A stretch of 64,000 nt of DNA from Desulfobacteraceae bacterium Eth-SRB2 (GCA_004193595.1 RPGQ01000012.1:95715-159714), one strand, 5' to 3'; shown: positions 26,347 to 35,285, numbered from the stretch's first letter. The notes: generated from the letters alone by a model not told the origin. Numbers and translations: made by a program.

Positions 26347-27000
26347 ATGCCTGATACAAAATTTGAATTTTTTCTACAAAGGGTTTTTGAATCAACCGGG
26401 ATAACATCGCAAAGCGAATTGGCTTCGGTTTTGAAGATCAATCGATCGGCAATTACACAGGCCCGGAAAAAGAATTCAATCCCGGATAAATGGATATTGC
26501 AGTTATATAAAACCTTTGGTTTAAATCCTGACTGGGTTGAAACCGGGTCTGGTCCGGCATTTATCAAAAAATCTGTTTCCAGTGATTCCATATTTAAAAA
26601 TATACCCAAAGTAAAAGCCCGACTGTGCGCGGGGGGCGGTTCTTTTGAAGTTGGCTCAGAGGTTGAAGGTTACTATGCATTCCGAAAGGACTGGTTGACA
26701 ACCAAAGGCAACCAGAACCAGATGGTGTTGATGGATATTTTTGGCAATAGTATGGAACCTGAAATGAGAGATGGAGATACCATTCTGATTGATGAATCTC
26801 AGAAAGACATTTTAGCCGGTGCCATCTATGCGGTTGGCATCGATGATACCATAATGGTTAAACGGTTGGAAAAACATCCCAATAAGCTTGTTTTGCTTAG
26901 TGACAACAAGGATTACTCTCCCATTTACCTGCAAGGCAATGAAATAAACATCGTCCGTATTATTGGCAAGGTCATTTGGGTTTCCAGGGAATTAAGGTAA
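26347..27000 (+). CDS. CI/LexA-type repressor with S24 peptidase domain (module B)
   Basis: A 217-residue phage-CI-like repressor. The N-terminal helix-turn-helix is of the CI type (SQSELASVLKINRSAITQAR, WILQLYKTFGLNPDWVETG). The C-terminal S24 domain has the Ala95-Gly96 cleavage site (CAGGGSF), Ser135 (GNSMEP) and Lys172 (IMVKRLE), so RecA-stimulated self-cleavage is expected. The start is supported by AAGGA six bases upstream. It lies about 660 bp before the module B methyltransferase in the same direction, with two small frames between. Together with module A this is the second case of an S24 repressor before the same kind of gene pair. Confidence 0.87.
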   Translation: MPDTKFEFFLQRVFESTGITSQSELASVLKINRSAITQARKKNSIPDKWILQLYKTFGLNPDWVETGSGPAFIKKSVSSDSIFKNIPKVKARLCAGGGSFEVGSEVEGYYAFRKDWLTTKGNQNQMVLMDIFGNSMEPEMRDGDTILIDESQKDILAGAIYAVGIDDTIMVKRLEKHPNKLVLLSDNKDYSPIYLQGNEINIVRIIGKVIWVSRELR

Positions 27001-27117
27001 TTTTTTTTGCCTGCTAAGTTCATTTTTATAAACTTTTGGACAGTTAGCTAAACAGTTTGTATTAAAATATGCAACAGCATTTTTTTACATGCAACTAATT
27101 TTCGGGAGGTTAAACAA

Positions 27118-27288
27118 ATGACAAGATATGCATTTTACGGCCATTATCAGGACTGTTACGAGTACCACGGCAATACAATGATCGAAAGAATAAGGAAAGA
27201 GGCCGGCAGAACGGTTGAACGGGACTGGATATTATTCGATTCCGTTGAAGAAGCTCAAGAATTTTTCAACAATAACTGCGTTAATTAG
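27118..27288 (+). CDS. Small protein of unknown function (56 aa)
   Basis: ATG 27118 is preceded by a strong CGGGAGGT at good spacing. The product begins MTRYAFYGHYQDCYEYHGNT and ends DSVEEAQEFFNNNCVN, soluble and acidic. I do not recognise it. Its place between the repressor and methyltransferase of module B and its good ribosome-binding site favour a real gene, possibly a small regulator or an anti-restriction-like partner, but that is speculation. Confidence 0.5.
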   Translation: MTRYAFYGHYQDCYEYHGNTMIERIRKEAGRTVERDWILFDSVEEAQEFFNNNCVN

Positions 27289-27333
27289 TGTCCATCCATA
27301 CATCTATATTGGGCACAACTTAAGGGGGAGAAC

Positions 27334-27429
27334 ATGTTCGATACAATTGTTGATTTGATATTAGATTGCATTTTCATGATAATGGTTTTAATCATGTCAG
27401 TCTTGGGAACGGTGGCTTTTGGGTTATAG
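27334..27429 (+). CDS. Small hydrophobic peptide (31 aa)
   Basis: ATG 27334 is preceded by AAGGGGGAG. The peptide MFDTIVDLILDCIFMIMVLI followed by MSVLGTVAFGL is one membrane-spanning helix. Size and composition resemble small membrane peptides or type I toxins. There is no homology evidence, and a stretch this short can arise by chance. It lies directly beside the end of an R1-like remnant (about 27452). Confidence 0.35.
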   Translation: MFDTIVDLILDCIFMIMVLIMSVLGTVAFGL

Positions 27430-27581
27430 TAAACAAAATTCTCAAGAAAAGATGATGGTCTCGTAAAAAGTCTGTTGAAAAAATTTTGCCCGCAATATGT
27501 TTTACTTAATTATTAATTAATACCCAAATTGTATATTGTAATCTCTCAGGAATTTATCAATATATTGTGGTCACTATTCCC

Positions 27582-27620
27582 TTGACACTCAATATGTTTT
27601 ATAATACCTGTTTAAACAGG
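27582..27620 (+). promoter_or_regulatory. Promoter-like elements and 14-bp palindrome before the module B methyltransferase
   Basis: CCTGTTTAAACAGG (27607-27620) is a perfect 14-bp palindrome 38 bp before the ATG. TTGACA (27582-27587) and TATAAT (27600-27605) lie just upstream, but only 12 bp apart, so they may belong to different promoters. The palindrome is a good candidate binding site for the S24 repressor at 26347. Confidence 0.6.
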
Positions 27621-27658
27621 AGTGGTAAGTTCCGATAATTGATTAAGGAACCCGGTTG

Positions 27659-30600
27659 ATGAATATACAAGACTTACTAAATATCCTCGAATACTCCGAG
27701 TCATCATATTATCTCACCGGTTCCCGCCTTAATGCACATCTTGCTTTTTCGCACGCTTTTCGCTTGGCCAAAGAAAAATGCGGTTTGGATGGCGTCTATA
27801 CGTTGCAAGGGAACGAATCGAACCTTAATTTAGGCCAAAGCATTCTCCCCATCGTTTATGTCTGTAAGTCTAATTCCGAGACCGAAGCGGCCAAGCTTCA
27901 CAAATTGGTATGGAATCAAAATATCGTTCCCTTCCTCCTGGTTGAAACGCCTAAAACTTATCGTCTATACCCCAGCTTTAATTACAATACCCAAGTCGGA
28001 GATAATAAAGACCAAAGCATTTTAAAAATCGCGAAGACGGCAAATGCGGTATTATCTAATCTATCGGAATTCAAAGCCAGCGCTATTAATAGTGGAGCAA
28101 TATGGCATAAATGGGGAAAGGCCGTAGCTCAAGAAAAGCGCGTGGATACAAAATTACTGGAAAATCTCAAAAACCTTAGCTCATGGTTGCAAAGTCATAA
28201 CATGCCGAGAAACGCTGCCCATGCTCTTATCGGCAAGTATGTTTATCTCCATTATCTGAAAGATCGTGGTATCCTTTCGGACCGCAAGCTTTCACAATGG
28301 GGGATTGAAAAAAATACCATATTCGGCAGAAATGCCAATTTGGCCGGATTCCATAACGTTATCGAGCGGCTCGATAACTGGCTAAACGGCACCCTGTTTC
28401 CTATCCCAAAACAAGGGCTTGGTTCTCCCGGTTTGGACCATATACAAATGGTAGCTGGAACCTTTTCCGGTGACGATCCGCAAACCAGGCAAATGCATTT
28501 GGATTTCAAGGCTTATGATTTCCAACACATCCCAATAGAAACTTTGTCTATCGTTTACCAGCAGTTCTTGCACGCCGAAGGAAAAGGCCGTGGGCAGGGC
28601 GCTTATTATACACCGATACATCTGGTTAACTTCATCTTAGACGAGCTTGATGCAAAGCGTCCGATTCGTAAAGGCATGAGGATTTGCGATCCTGCATGCG
28701 GGTCGGGGGCATTTCTTGTCCAATGTTATCGAAGACTTATAGAACGCGAAATTGAACGGGAACCCAAAAGATTCTTATCGCCGTTTGACTTGCAAAAGCT
28801 ATTGACCGATCATATCTATGGAGTAGATGTGGATAAAGATGCGTGTGGAGTGACTGAACTCAGCCTAATCCTAACATTGCTTGATTACGTTGATCCCCCA
28901 GATTTGGAGAATCCGGCTTATAGCAATTTTGTTTTACCCCCACTGCAAAACCAGAATATTTTCTGCTGCGATGATGGCTTTTTTGATCCCGAGCCTAGCT
29001 GGCAAACAGCCAAACCCAAAGAAGGATATGATTGGATCATTGGGAACCCGCCATGGAAGCAGCTAAGCCCTAAAAAACTGGAAAAAGGCGATAAAGCTGC
29101 TTTAGCTTGGATCAAGAAAAATAAAAACCGCCTTCCCGTCAGCGGCAATCAACTGGCCGAAGCTTTTGCCTGGGAAGCGAGCCAACATCTATCAGAGCAA
29201 GGGGTAATCGGCCTATTGCTGCCCGCCGGTACGCTGTTTAAGACCGCCAAGAAATTCAGACAAAAATTTTTCAGCACGATGAAGGTTTGGTGCGTGGTGA
29301 ATTTTGCCAATCTACGACACCTTTTATTTCAAGGGGCTAAGAACCCCGCCGCGGCTTTCTTTTACTCTTATTTTCAGGAAAATGGCAGTTCAGTCTCTCG
29401 TATTATCACGTATGCACCGTTTGCAGTAAACCAGTTGGAGCGGTATGAGACAAATAGGAAAAAACGCGAGATGCTGTGGTCGGTTATTGTAAATGCGAAT
29501 GAAATACGGGAGATACATCCGGCTGAAGCTGCTACGGGCAGCAGCCTGCCATGGAAGCTTTCGATGTGGGGTTCACCGCGGGACCGGTTCCTTTTGAATT
29601 CTTTGGCTAAGCGTTTTCCTTCTCTTTCGGAATATAAAAAGAAGCATGGGTTGAAAATTCATCCTGGGCTTGAACTTCGCGACGAAAAAGCAGATGAACC
29701 TGTTGAATACCTCCAGGAAGTAGAAGGGGAAAAAGAGCTCGATATCACTGTCCTTAGCGGGAAAGATGAAATTTTTGCTATCCCCGAACAAGCCTTAAAA
29801 CGTATACATTCAGATCGGGCCTGGGTACGCAAAAGGGGAGGGACTAAGCCTCTCCAAATCTGTTATCCGCCACATATTATCGTTCATGCGGCCAGAAAGT
29901 TTGCCGTATTTTCAAATGAGTTTGTGGTGGTTCCTCCCAGGCAGATCGGCATCGCCGGAAAAGCTTCGCAAGTGAACCTTTTAAAAGCGATGGCGCTCTA
30001 CCTGAACTCGGACTTTACAGTTTACCAACAGTTTTTATCTTCAACCTTCTGGGGGATCGAACGAGACCGACCGAATAAAACCGATTTGGAAAAGCTTCCA
30101 ATCCCACTCGATGATTTGTCAAACGAAGAACTTTTTGATTGGGCATGTCTCTATGATGAATTGGCCAAAGCATCTTTGAGATCTTTTTCAAAGCCCAAAA
30201 AGCCTCTATTCCATGGTCTCATAAAAGCACAGGACACTTTGCACCTAAGGAAACAGTTAAACGAATCCGTTTATGCGTTGCTCGGAATTAATACATCCGA
30301 AAGGTGGGTCATTGAAGATTTGTTGTTTGTTCGGAAGGAACTGAATGAAGGCAAGCTTGCAAAAGAGGCGATCAATCCTGCAAATAAAGGTGAGATCCAT
30401 AAATACGCCAGTGCGTTAAAGGCGGAACTCGATAATTTTTTAGACGCCGATATAAAAGACCAGCACCGAGTGACGGTGTTTTATAACAATGAATTAGCCA
30501 TAGTAAAAATCGAACACCCCTATAACCCTCCCGCCGGACCGGCAACTATTATTGAAGTCGAAGATCAAAAAACCAAGTCGGAATTTGATAAGCTGAAATC

Positions 30601-30781
30601 AAATCTTTTAAGCAACCAGGGCCAATGGATTTATTTTAATCATAACCTCAAAATTTTTAAAGGGCGCACAACATACTTAGTAAAACCACGCCAGCGGCTA
30701 TGCTGGTTAAAAAGTCAAGCATTGTTAGATGCGGACGAATTTATTGCTGAAAAACTCACCTTGAGCGGAGCCAGTAGCTGA
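27659..30781 (+). CDS. Large N6-adenine DNA methyltransferase (module B)
   Basis: About 1040 residues from ATG 27659 (AAGGA upstream; the frame is open to TTG 27656). Motifs: YYTPIHLVNF near residue 320, DPACGSG at 344-350, NPPW at 463-466. The N-terminal region shares LVWNQN and ALIGKYVYLHYLKDRGIL with module A, and the post-catalytic region shares WGSPRDRFLLNSLAKRFPSL. It is thus a diverged paralogue of the 3889 gene with the same domain order; different C-terminal halves suggest a different DNA target. It has a one-base overlap with the next gene. Likely role: modification subunit of a two-gene restriction-like system. Confidence 0.85.
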   Translation: MNIQDLLNILEYSESSYYLTGSRLNAHLAFSHAFRLAKEKCGLDGVYTLQGNESNLNLGQSILPIVYVCKSNSETEAAKLHKLVWNQNIVPFLLVETPKTYRLYPSFNYNTQVGDNKDQSILKIAKTANAVLSNLSEFKASAINSGAIWHKWGKAVAQEKRVDTKLLENLKNLSSWLQSHNMPRNAAHALIGKYVYLHYLKDRGILSDRKLSQWGIEKNTIFGRNANLAGFHNVIERLDNWLNGTLFPIPKQGLGSPGLDHIQMVAGTFSGDDPQTRQMHLDFKAYDFQHIPIETLSIVYQQFLHAEGKGRGQGAYYTPIHLVNFILDELDAKRPIRKGMRICDPACGSGAFLVQCYRRLIEREIEREPKRFLSPFDLQKLLTDHIYGVDVDKDACGVTELSLILTLLDYVDPPDLENPAYSNFVLPPLQNQNIFCCDDGFFDPEPSWQTAKPKEGYDWIIGNPPWKQLSPKKLEKGDKAALAWIKKNKNRLPVSGNQLAEAFAWEASQHLSEQGVIGLLLPAGTLFKTAKKFRQKFFSTMKVWCVVNFANLRHLLFQGAKNPAAAFFYSYFQENGSSVSRIITYAPFAVNQLERYETNRKKREMLWSVIVNANEIREIHPAEAATGSSLPWKLSMWGSPRDRFLLNSLAKRFPSLSEYKKKHGLKIHPGLELRDEKADEPVEYLQEVEGEKELDITVLSGKDEIFAIPEQALKRIHSDRAWVRKRGGTKPLQICYPPHIIVHAARKFAVFSNEFVVVPPRQIGIAGKASQVNLLKAMALYLNSDFTVYQQFLSSTFWGIERDRPNKTDLEKLPIPLDDLSNEELFDWACLYDELAKASLRSFSKPKKPLFHGLIKAQDTLHLRKQLNESVYALLGINTSERWVIEDLLFVRKELNEGKLAKEAINPANKGEIHKYASALKAELDNFLDADIKDQHRVTVFYNNELAIVKIEHPYNPPAGPATIIEVEDQKTKSEFDKLKSNLLSNQGQWIYFNHNLKIFKGRTTYLVKPRQRLCWLKSQALLDADEFIAEKLTLSGASS

Positions 30782-31452
30782 TGGTTGCCGATAAAGACCT
30801 AAAAAAACAACCCACTAAAGACGATGACAGGGAAGATTACCGTCGAGTCTTTCGAAAGCAGGTATTTCAACTGCTGCAGTGGGGATACGACCGGCTTAAC
30901 GCTTCAGAGTGCCAAACTGCGGAAGAAGAAGATATTACCGGCGAACTTGCAAAAGAAATTAACGCTGTCCTCCAGGACCGTACTTTCCCTGAATGGGTAT
31001 GGCGCTTTTACGTTCATGAAGAGTACCGTATTAATATAGCAGGGCGCAGAGGAAAGCGGCGTAATCGGTTGGACATTCTCGTCATACGAGTCCAGTGTGG
31101 CCCACGCCCCCGCTTTCCTTTCGAAGCCAAGCGTCTTTCTGCGGGTACGCATTCGATCGGCAACTACCTCGGATCGAAAGGCCTGGGTCAATTTTTGACA
31201 GGTGATTACGGCCAGGATGTCAGTGAAGGAGGAATGCTGGGGTATGTTCAATCCCATACCCCCGATTACTGGGCTCAAAAAGCAAATAAAAAAATCAATA
31301 ATGCTCCCCAAGACTACCAGATATGCCAGGATGGTTGTTGGATAAATGAAAATATTCTTGAAGAATTAGCCCCCTGTTACCGATCCATTCATCACCGTTT
31401 GTTAGGAAAAAGCCCAATAACAATCTATCACTTTTTTCTCGTTTTTATTTAG
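30781..31452 (+). CDS. Putative PD-(D/E)XK nuclease partner of the methyltransferase (module B)
   Basis: A 223-residue protein starting on the last base of the methyltransferase stop (TGATG). The nuclease-like core is NRLDILVI (Asp98) and FPFEAKRLSAG (Glu115-x-Lys117), followed by GLGQFLTGDYGQDVSEGGML and a terminal TIYHFFLVFI. These features line up with the module A partner despite low overall identity, so both belong to one family I cannot name. Restriction activity is inferred from the motif and from the coupling to a methyltransferase. About 200 bp of AT-rich sequence follows with no gene. Confidence 0.65.
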   Translation: MVADKDLKKQPTKDDDREDYRRVFRKQVFQLLQWGYDRLNASECQTAEEEDITGELAKEINAVLQDRTFPEWVWRFYVHEEYRINIAGRRGKRRNRLDILVIRVQCGPRPRFPFEAKRLSAGTHSIGNYLGSKGLGQFLTGDYGQDVSEGGMLGYVQSHTPDYWAQKANKKINNAPQDYQICQDGCWINENILEELAPCYRSIHHRLLGKSPITIYHFFLVFI

Positions 31453-31676
31453 GGTTGTCTCCCCTCTTTCATGAATGTTGTCCCATCCTGAATAGTATCT
31501 TTTTTATTCATAATACAAGATATTAAACTGTGTATTTACCCAATAACCTGTTTAAAAAATACGTTCATATAATTTACACAAAATTTGCAATTAATCATCA
31601 ACATCATTTTTTTATCAAACATAATAAAACCCTTTATTAATACCCCTTCTATGAACAACAGAAATACAAATAACAG

Positions 31677-32525
31677 CTACAGAAATATTTGTGAGTCAGG
31701 ATGTTCGGAAAAAAAAGCCGCTCTATCTTTTATTCGCTGCCAAATTTCAGAAAAATCGACGTTTATGGCCTGCTCCGGGCATTGTTTCATACAATTGAAA
31801 CAAAAAACACAGTCATGGCCGAACTCGGGATACGGTGTAAACGCCACCGCATCCATGGGGCAAACTTGGGCGCATATTTGACATTGGTTGCACAACCGGG
31901 TATCGATTTCACGCCCGGGCATATCCGCTTTGGCGGCTTCAAGGCTGACTTTTTCCATCTCTATATGATTTTCTTTGGTCTGATAGGCCAGATCGGTAAG
32001 TTTTATCCCTTTGGGGGTGTCACTGTGAAGTTTTTGGTAAACATGATTCACAAGTTCCCCAACCATTCGGTCGTCGTTAGCATCCGGATGCCCGTTGCCC
32101 AATGGATTTTCAAGCGGCCACATCAAGGAGTGAACGGCCAGTATCTTGGCTGCGCCCAAAAGTGTAAAGCCTTTGTTTATTAATTCTTTGCCCATTTCAT
32201 ACAAAGAGATACCGCTGCAAACACCTCCCCAGGTAACAAAGGGAACCGCAAATCCTCCGGTATTTTCGGTTAAGCCGGCAATACATTCCATGACCGGCGG
32301 AACCGCATGAGACACATAAACCGGAGAGCCGATAAAAAGACAGCTGTTACCTTTTGATTCTTCAATCCGCCGTGAAATTTCCGTGGCGCCGACCCCGCAT
32401 TCACCCAGATCCAATACCCAACCATCGACACCCAGCGCCTGAAACTGTTTCTCAATAACCCCGGCCACATGGCGGGTCGACCCTGCCGGCGAAAAATACA
32501 CAATGAACACTTTTTTCTTTTCCAT
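31677..32525 (-). CDS. EFR1-type flavodoxin-ferredoxin fusion
   Basis: A 282-residue electron carrier. The N-terminal flavodoxin-like domain begins VFIVYFSPAGSTRHVAGVIE with the FMN phosphate loop; the later FIGSPVYVSHAVPPV and PFVTWGGVCSG are typical. The C-terminal part has two [4Fe-4S] motifs, CNQCQICAQVCP and CVFCFNCMKQCP. This order matches EFR1 family ferredoxins of anaerobes, cytoplasmic proteins that transfer electrons between low-potential partners. Partner enzymes are not evident from neighbours. The start ATG 32525 has AAAGGATG upstream. Confidence 0.88.
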   Translation of the reverse strand: MEKKKVFIVYFSPAGSTRHVAGVIEKQFQALGVDGWVLDLGECGVGATEISRRIEESKGNSCLFIGSPVYVSHAVPPVMECIAGLTENTGGFAVPFVTWGGVCSGISLYEMGKELINKGFTLLGAAKILAVHSLMWPLENPLGNGHPDANDDRMVGELVNHVYQKLHSDTPKGIKLTDLAYQTKENHIEMEKVSLEAAKADMPGREIDTRLCNQCQICAQVCPMDAVAFTPYPEFGHDCVFCFNCMKQCPEQAINVDFSEIWQRIKDRAAFFSEHPDSQIFL

Positions 32526-32595
32526 TTACATCCTTTTACAGATCGTCTTGACTCCGGTTATCCAATTGTGAAATCGTAATTTATCAACCCGTTGA

Positions 32596-32761
32596 CGGTC
32601 TCGTAAAAAGCCCAACTTCTGCGTTGTGCTGCATTTCGCAATCATTTAACGTACGATAAGTACGCCTCATGATTACAAAATTTGCACGCCTTTTTATCCC
32701 GCCTATGTTTGGCGGGGGATTTTGAACTTTTTACGAAACCGTCTAAATCGGACTTTTTACG
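32596..32761. repeat. Dispersed repeat R1, copy D, with 18-bp direct repeats
   Basis: 166 bp in the same orientation as copy A. It is bracketed by a perfect 18-bp direct repeat AATTTATCAACCCGTTGA (32578-32595 and 32762-32779). Inner features match the other copies: the internal CCCGCC/GGCGGG hairpin, ACGTACGATAAGTACG and GGACTTTTTACG end. The rest of 32526-32929 shows no gene. Confidence 0.85.
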
Positions 32762-32929
32762 AATTTATCAACCCGTTGAGGCAAATGTCAAATTCAATGA
32801 TCGTAAGAAACAGCAAAATGTCAGCTTGGGTATGTTTGGAATTGACCCAACGATCATGATCATTATTTGACATACCCGTGGATTCCCATTATACAGTGAT
32901 TTTATTTTTTTGAAAACAAAGGGGATGAC

Positions 32930-33376
32930 ATGCAAAAGAAAACAAAAATCGGTATAATTATTTGTGACCGTTACCGCAGGTGTGCCGGTGGAAAGTGTTT
33001 CAGATCGTTACGAAACAGGGAAGGAGCATTTGCCCGTTACCGGGATATTGAAGTTGACCTCGTGGGGTATACCACCTGCGATGGGTGTCCGGGGGGTAAC
33101 ATTGAATATACCGGAGAGGAAATGAAGAAAAACGGCGCGGAAATTATACATTTTGCTACCGGTTTGATCGTAGGATATCCTCCATGTCCTCATCTTATAT
33201 ATCTTCACGATTTTATCAAGATACAATACGGCCTGGAAGTGGTTTACGGCACTCACCCCATACCTCAAAAATATATCCATGTTCATGAGCAATTAGGAAC
33301 GTGGAATGATCCTGAGTGGAAAAAAATTATTCAACCCACATGGACGGATGAAAAAACTCGTTTGGCTTATGACTGA
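32930..33376 (+). CDS. CGGC domain protein
   Basis: A 148-residue cysteine-rich protein. The N-terminal strand IGIIICDRYRRCAGGKCFRS, then VGYTTCDGCPGGNIEY and a later GYPPCPHL, is the arrangement of the CGGC domain, a proposed metal- or cluster-binding module common in anaerobes. Function is unknown. The gene lies 24 bp before the HisHF fusion on the same strand, so they could be co-transcribed, though no functional link is evident. Confidence 0.8.
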   Translation: MQKKTKIGIIICDRYRRCAGGKCFRSLRNREGAFARYRDIEVDLVGYTTCDGCPGGNIEYTGEEMKKNGAEIIHFATGLIVGYPPCPHLIYLHDFIKIQYGLEVVYGTHPIPQKYIHVHEQLGTWNDPEWKKIIQPTWTDEKTRLAYD

Positions 33377-33400
33377 CACGAAAATTAAATAGGGATAAAA

Positions 33401-34984
33401 ATGATAACATTACTAGATTATGGCGCCGGCAATGTCAGAAGTGTCATAAATGCAATAGAAAGTTTGGGGCAAGAAGTTAAGATTGTATCCGGCATTGATG
33501 ATTTGCTGTCTGCTGAAAAGCTTGTTTTTCCCGGGGTAGGCAATTTCGGGAGTATGATGCGGATTCTAAATGATAACAATTACGTGGATGCATTAAAAGA
33601 CTATCTGCTCTCAGACAAACCATTTCTTGGCATCTGTTTGGGATTGCACGCGTTGTTTGAAAAAAGTGAGGAAGCACCCGGTACTAAAGGATTGGGTTTA
33701 ATATCAGGACAGGTAAAAAAGTTCGATATTGATCTTTCCGTCCCTCATATTGGATGGAACGGCATCAATATAAAAAAACCATCCCGGATATTCAACGGGT
33801 TGCGGGGTGACGAAAAATTTTATTTTGTACATTCATTTCACGTGGTACCGGATGACGATTCCGTTGTTTTAACAACAACCAATTATGGGATTGAATTTGT
33901 CAGCGGTATTCAAAAAGGAAATATCACGGCCACACAATTCCATCCGGAAAAAAGTGGAACCGCGGGAATAAAGGTTCTGAAGAATTTTCTTGAGCCCGGC
34001 AGTGAAAAAAAGGCAACCACACATGTTTTAAAAGAAACCATGCTGTCTAAAAGAATCGTTGCATGTTTAGATGTCAGATCAAACGATCACGGAGACCTGG
34101 TTGTTACAAAGGGCGACCAATATGATGTCAGAGAAAACGGGGATGTAAGAAATCTCGGCAAACCTGTTGAACTTGCAAGGACATATTATGAACAGGGTGC
34201 TGATGAGATCACGTTTCTTAATATTACGGGATTCAGAGATTTTCCATTGGAAGATATCCCCATGATGGACGTATTAAAACACACTTCCAAAAATGTTTTT
34301 GTTCCCTTAACCATCGGGGGCGGCATTAGAGACTACACGGATAAGCAAGGCAGAAAATATACCGCATTGGAAGTCGCAACCCAATATTTCAGGTCCGGCG
34401 CAGATAAAATCTCCATAGGAGGTGATGCGGTCTTAATCGCGGAAGCGTATTTAAGAACGGGCAAAAAAACCGGTAACAGCTCAATTGAGCAAATATCCAA
34501 AGTCTACGGCGCTCAAGCCGTTGTCATATCCATCGATCCAAGGAGAGTTTATGTATCATCACCGGACCAGATAACTCACCAGGTGATAAAAACAGAGAAA
34601 ATAGGTCCCCTGGGAGAAGAGTATTGCTGGTATCAATGCACAATCAAAGGGGGAAGAGAGGGCAGAGACCTGGATGCGCTAACACTTGCACAACTCTGCG
34701 AAAAATTAGGCGCCGGAGAGATACTGTTAAACTGCATAGATAAAGACGGCACGGATTCCGGTTATGATCTTGAGTTAATTAATGCCGTTAAAAATGCCGT
34801 AACCATTCCGGTCATCGCATCAAGCGGTGCAGGCTGCGTTGAACATTTTTACGAAGTATTTACAAAAACACAAGCAGAATCCGCCCTGGCGGCCGGCATA
34901 TTTCACAGAAAAGAAGTTTCTATACCCGAAGTAAAAAATTATCTGAGCGACAAGGTGGAAACTCGGTTGCTAAAAAATAATTAA
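33401..34984 (+). CDS. hisHF: Fused imidazole glycerol phosphate synthase HisH-HisF
   Basis: 527 residues. Residues 1-200 are the HisH class I glutamine amidotransferase: LLDYGAGNVRS, oxyanion/nucleophile GICLG with Cys79, and His181/Glu183 in QFHPEKS. After a short linker, residues 214-520 are the HisF barrel: RIVACLDV with Asp224, PLTIGGGIRDY, AVVISIDPRR with the second acidic residue, and ASSGAGCVEHF. The fusion makes IGP and AICAR from PRFAR and glutamine in histidine synthesis. The fused form, with the HisF insert near YTALEVATQYFRSGADKISI, is the HIS7 layout of eukaryotes and is uncommon in bacteria. No other his gene is adjacent. Confidence 0.92.
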   Translation: MITLLDYGAGNVRSVINAIESLGQEVKIVSGIDDLLSAEKLVFPGVGNFGSMMRILNDNNYVDALKDYLLSDKPFLGICLGLHALFEKSEEAPGTKGLGLISGQVKKFDIDLSVPHIGWNGINIKKPSRIFNGLRGDEKFYFVHSFHVVPDDDSVVLTTTNYGIEFVSGIQKGNITATQFHPEKSGTAGIKVLKNFLEPGSEKKATTHVLKETMLSKRIVACLDVRSNDHGDLVVTKGDQYDVRENGDVRNLGKPVELARTYYEQGADEITFLNITGFRDFPLEDIPMMDVLKHTSKNVFVPLTIGGGIRDYTDKQGRKYTALEVATQYFRSGADKISIGGDAVLIAEAYLRTGKKTGNSSIEQISKVYGAQAVVISIDPRRVYVSSPDQITHQVIKTEKIGPLGEEYCWYQCTIKGGREGRDLDALTLAQLCEKLGAGEILLNCIDKDGTDSGYDLELINAVKNAVTIPVIASSGAGCVEHFYEVFTKTQAESALAAGIFHRKEVSIPEVKNYLSDKVETRLLKNN

Positions 34985-35008
34985 AAAAGATGTGACCATA
35001 CGATAAGA

Positions 35009-35285
35009 CAGGGCAAACGAATTTGAATCCCAATACATCAGCGAACGCTCCACGACGGCGTGTATCTCTTTCCAACCGACTGAAACTTGTGCTTAAGCAC
35101 CCGTAAGCCCGAGCCGCGCCAGAGTTATAAAGAACAATTCGTCGCTAAATTATCCCATTGATGTTTTAAGTCATTATTTCATTCGGCTCGGACTAACGCT
35201 TGCTAAAGCCCTTCGAACAGTCAGTCGCTTTCCAAGAGAAACATGCCGTGGCTACGCTTCACCGAAATCAAATGCGTTTACCCTG
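35009..35285. repeat. MITE R2, copy 2
   Basis: 277 bp, colinear with 21575-21850. Terminal inverted repeats are CAGGGCAAACGAATTTGA and the complement of CAGGGTAAACGCATTTGA. Flanking 10-bp direct repeats differ by one base (TACGATAAGA before, AACGATAAGA after). It sits between the hisHF stop and the cytidylate-kinase-like gene. Confidence 0.85.
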
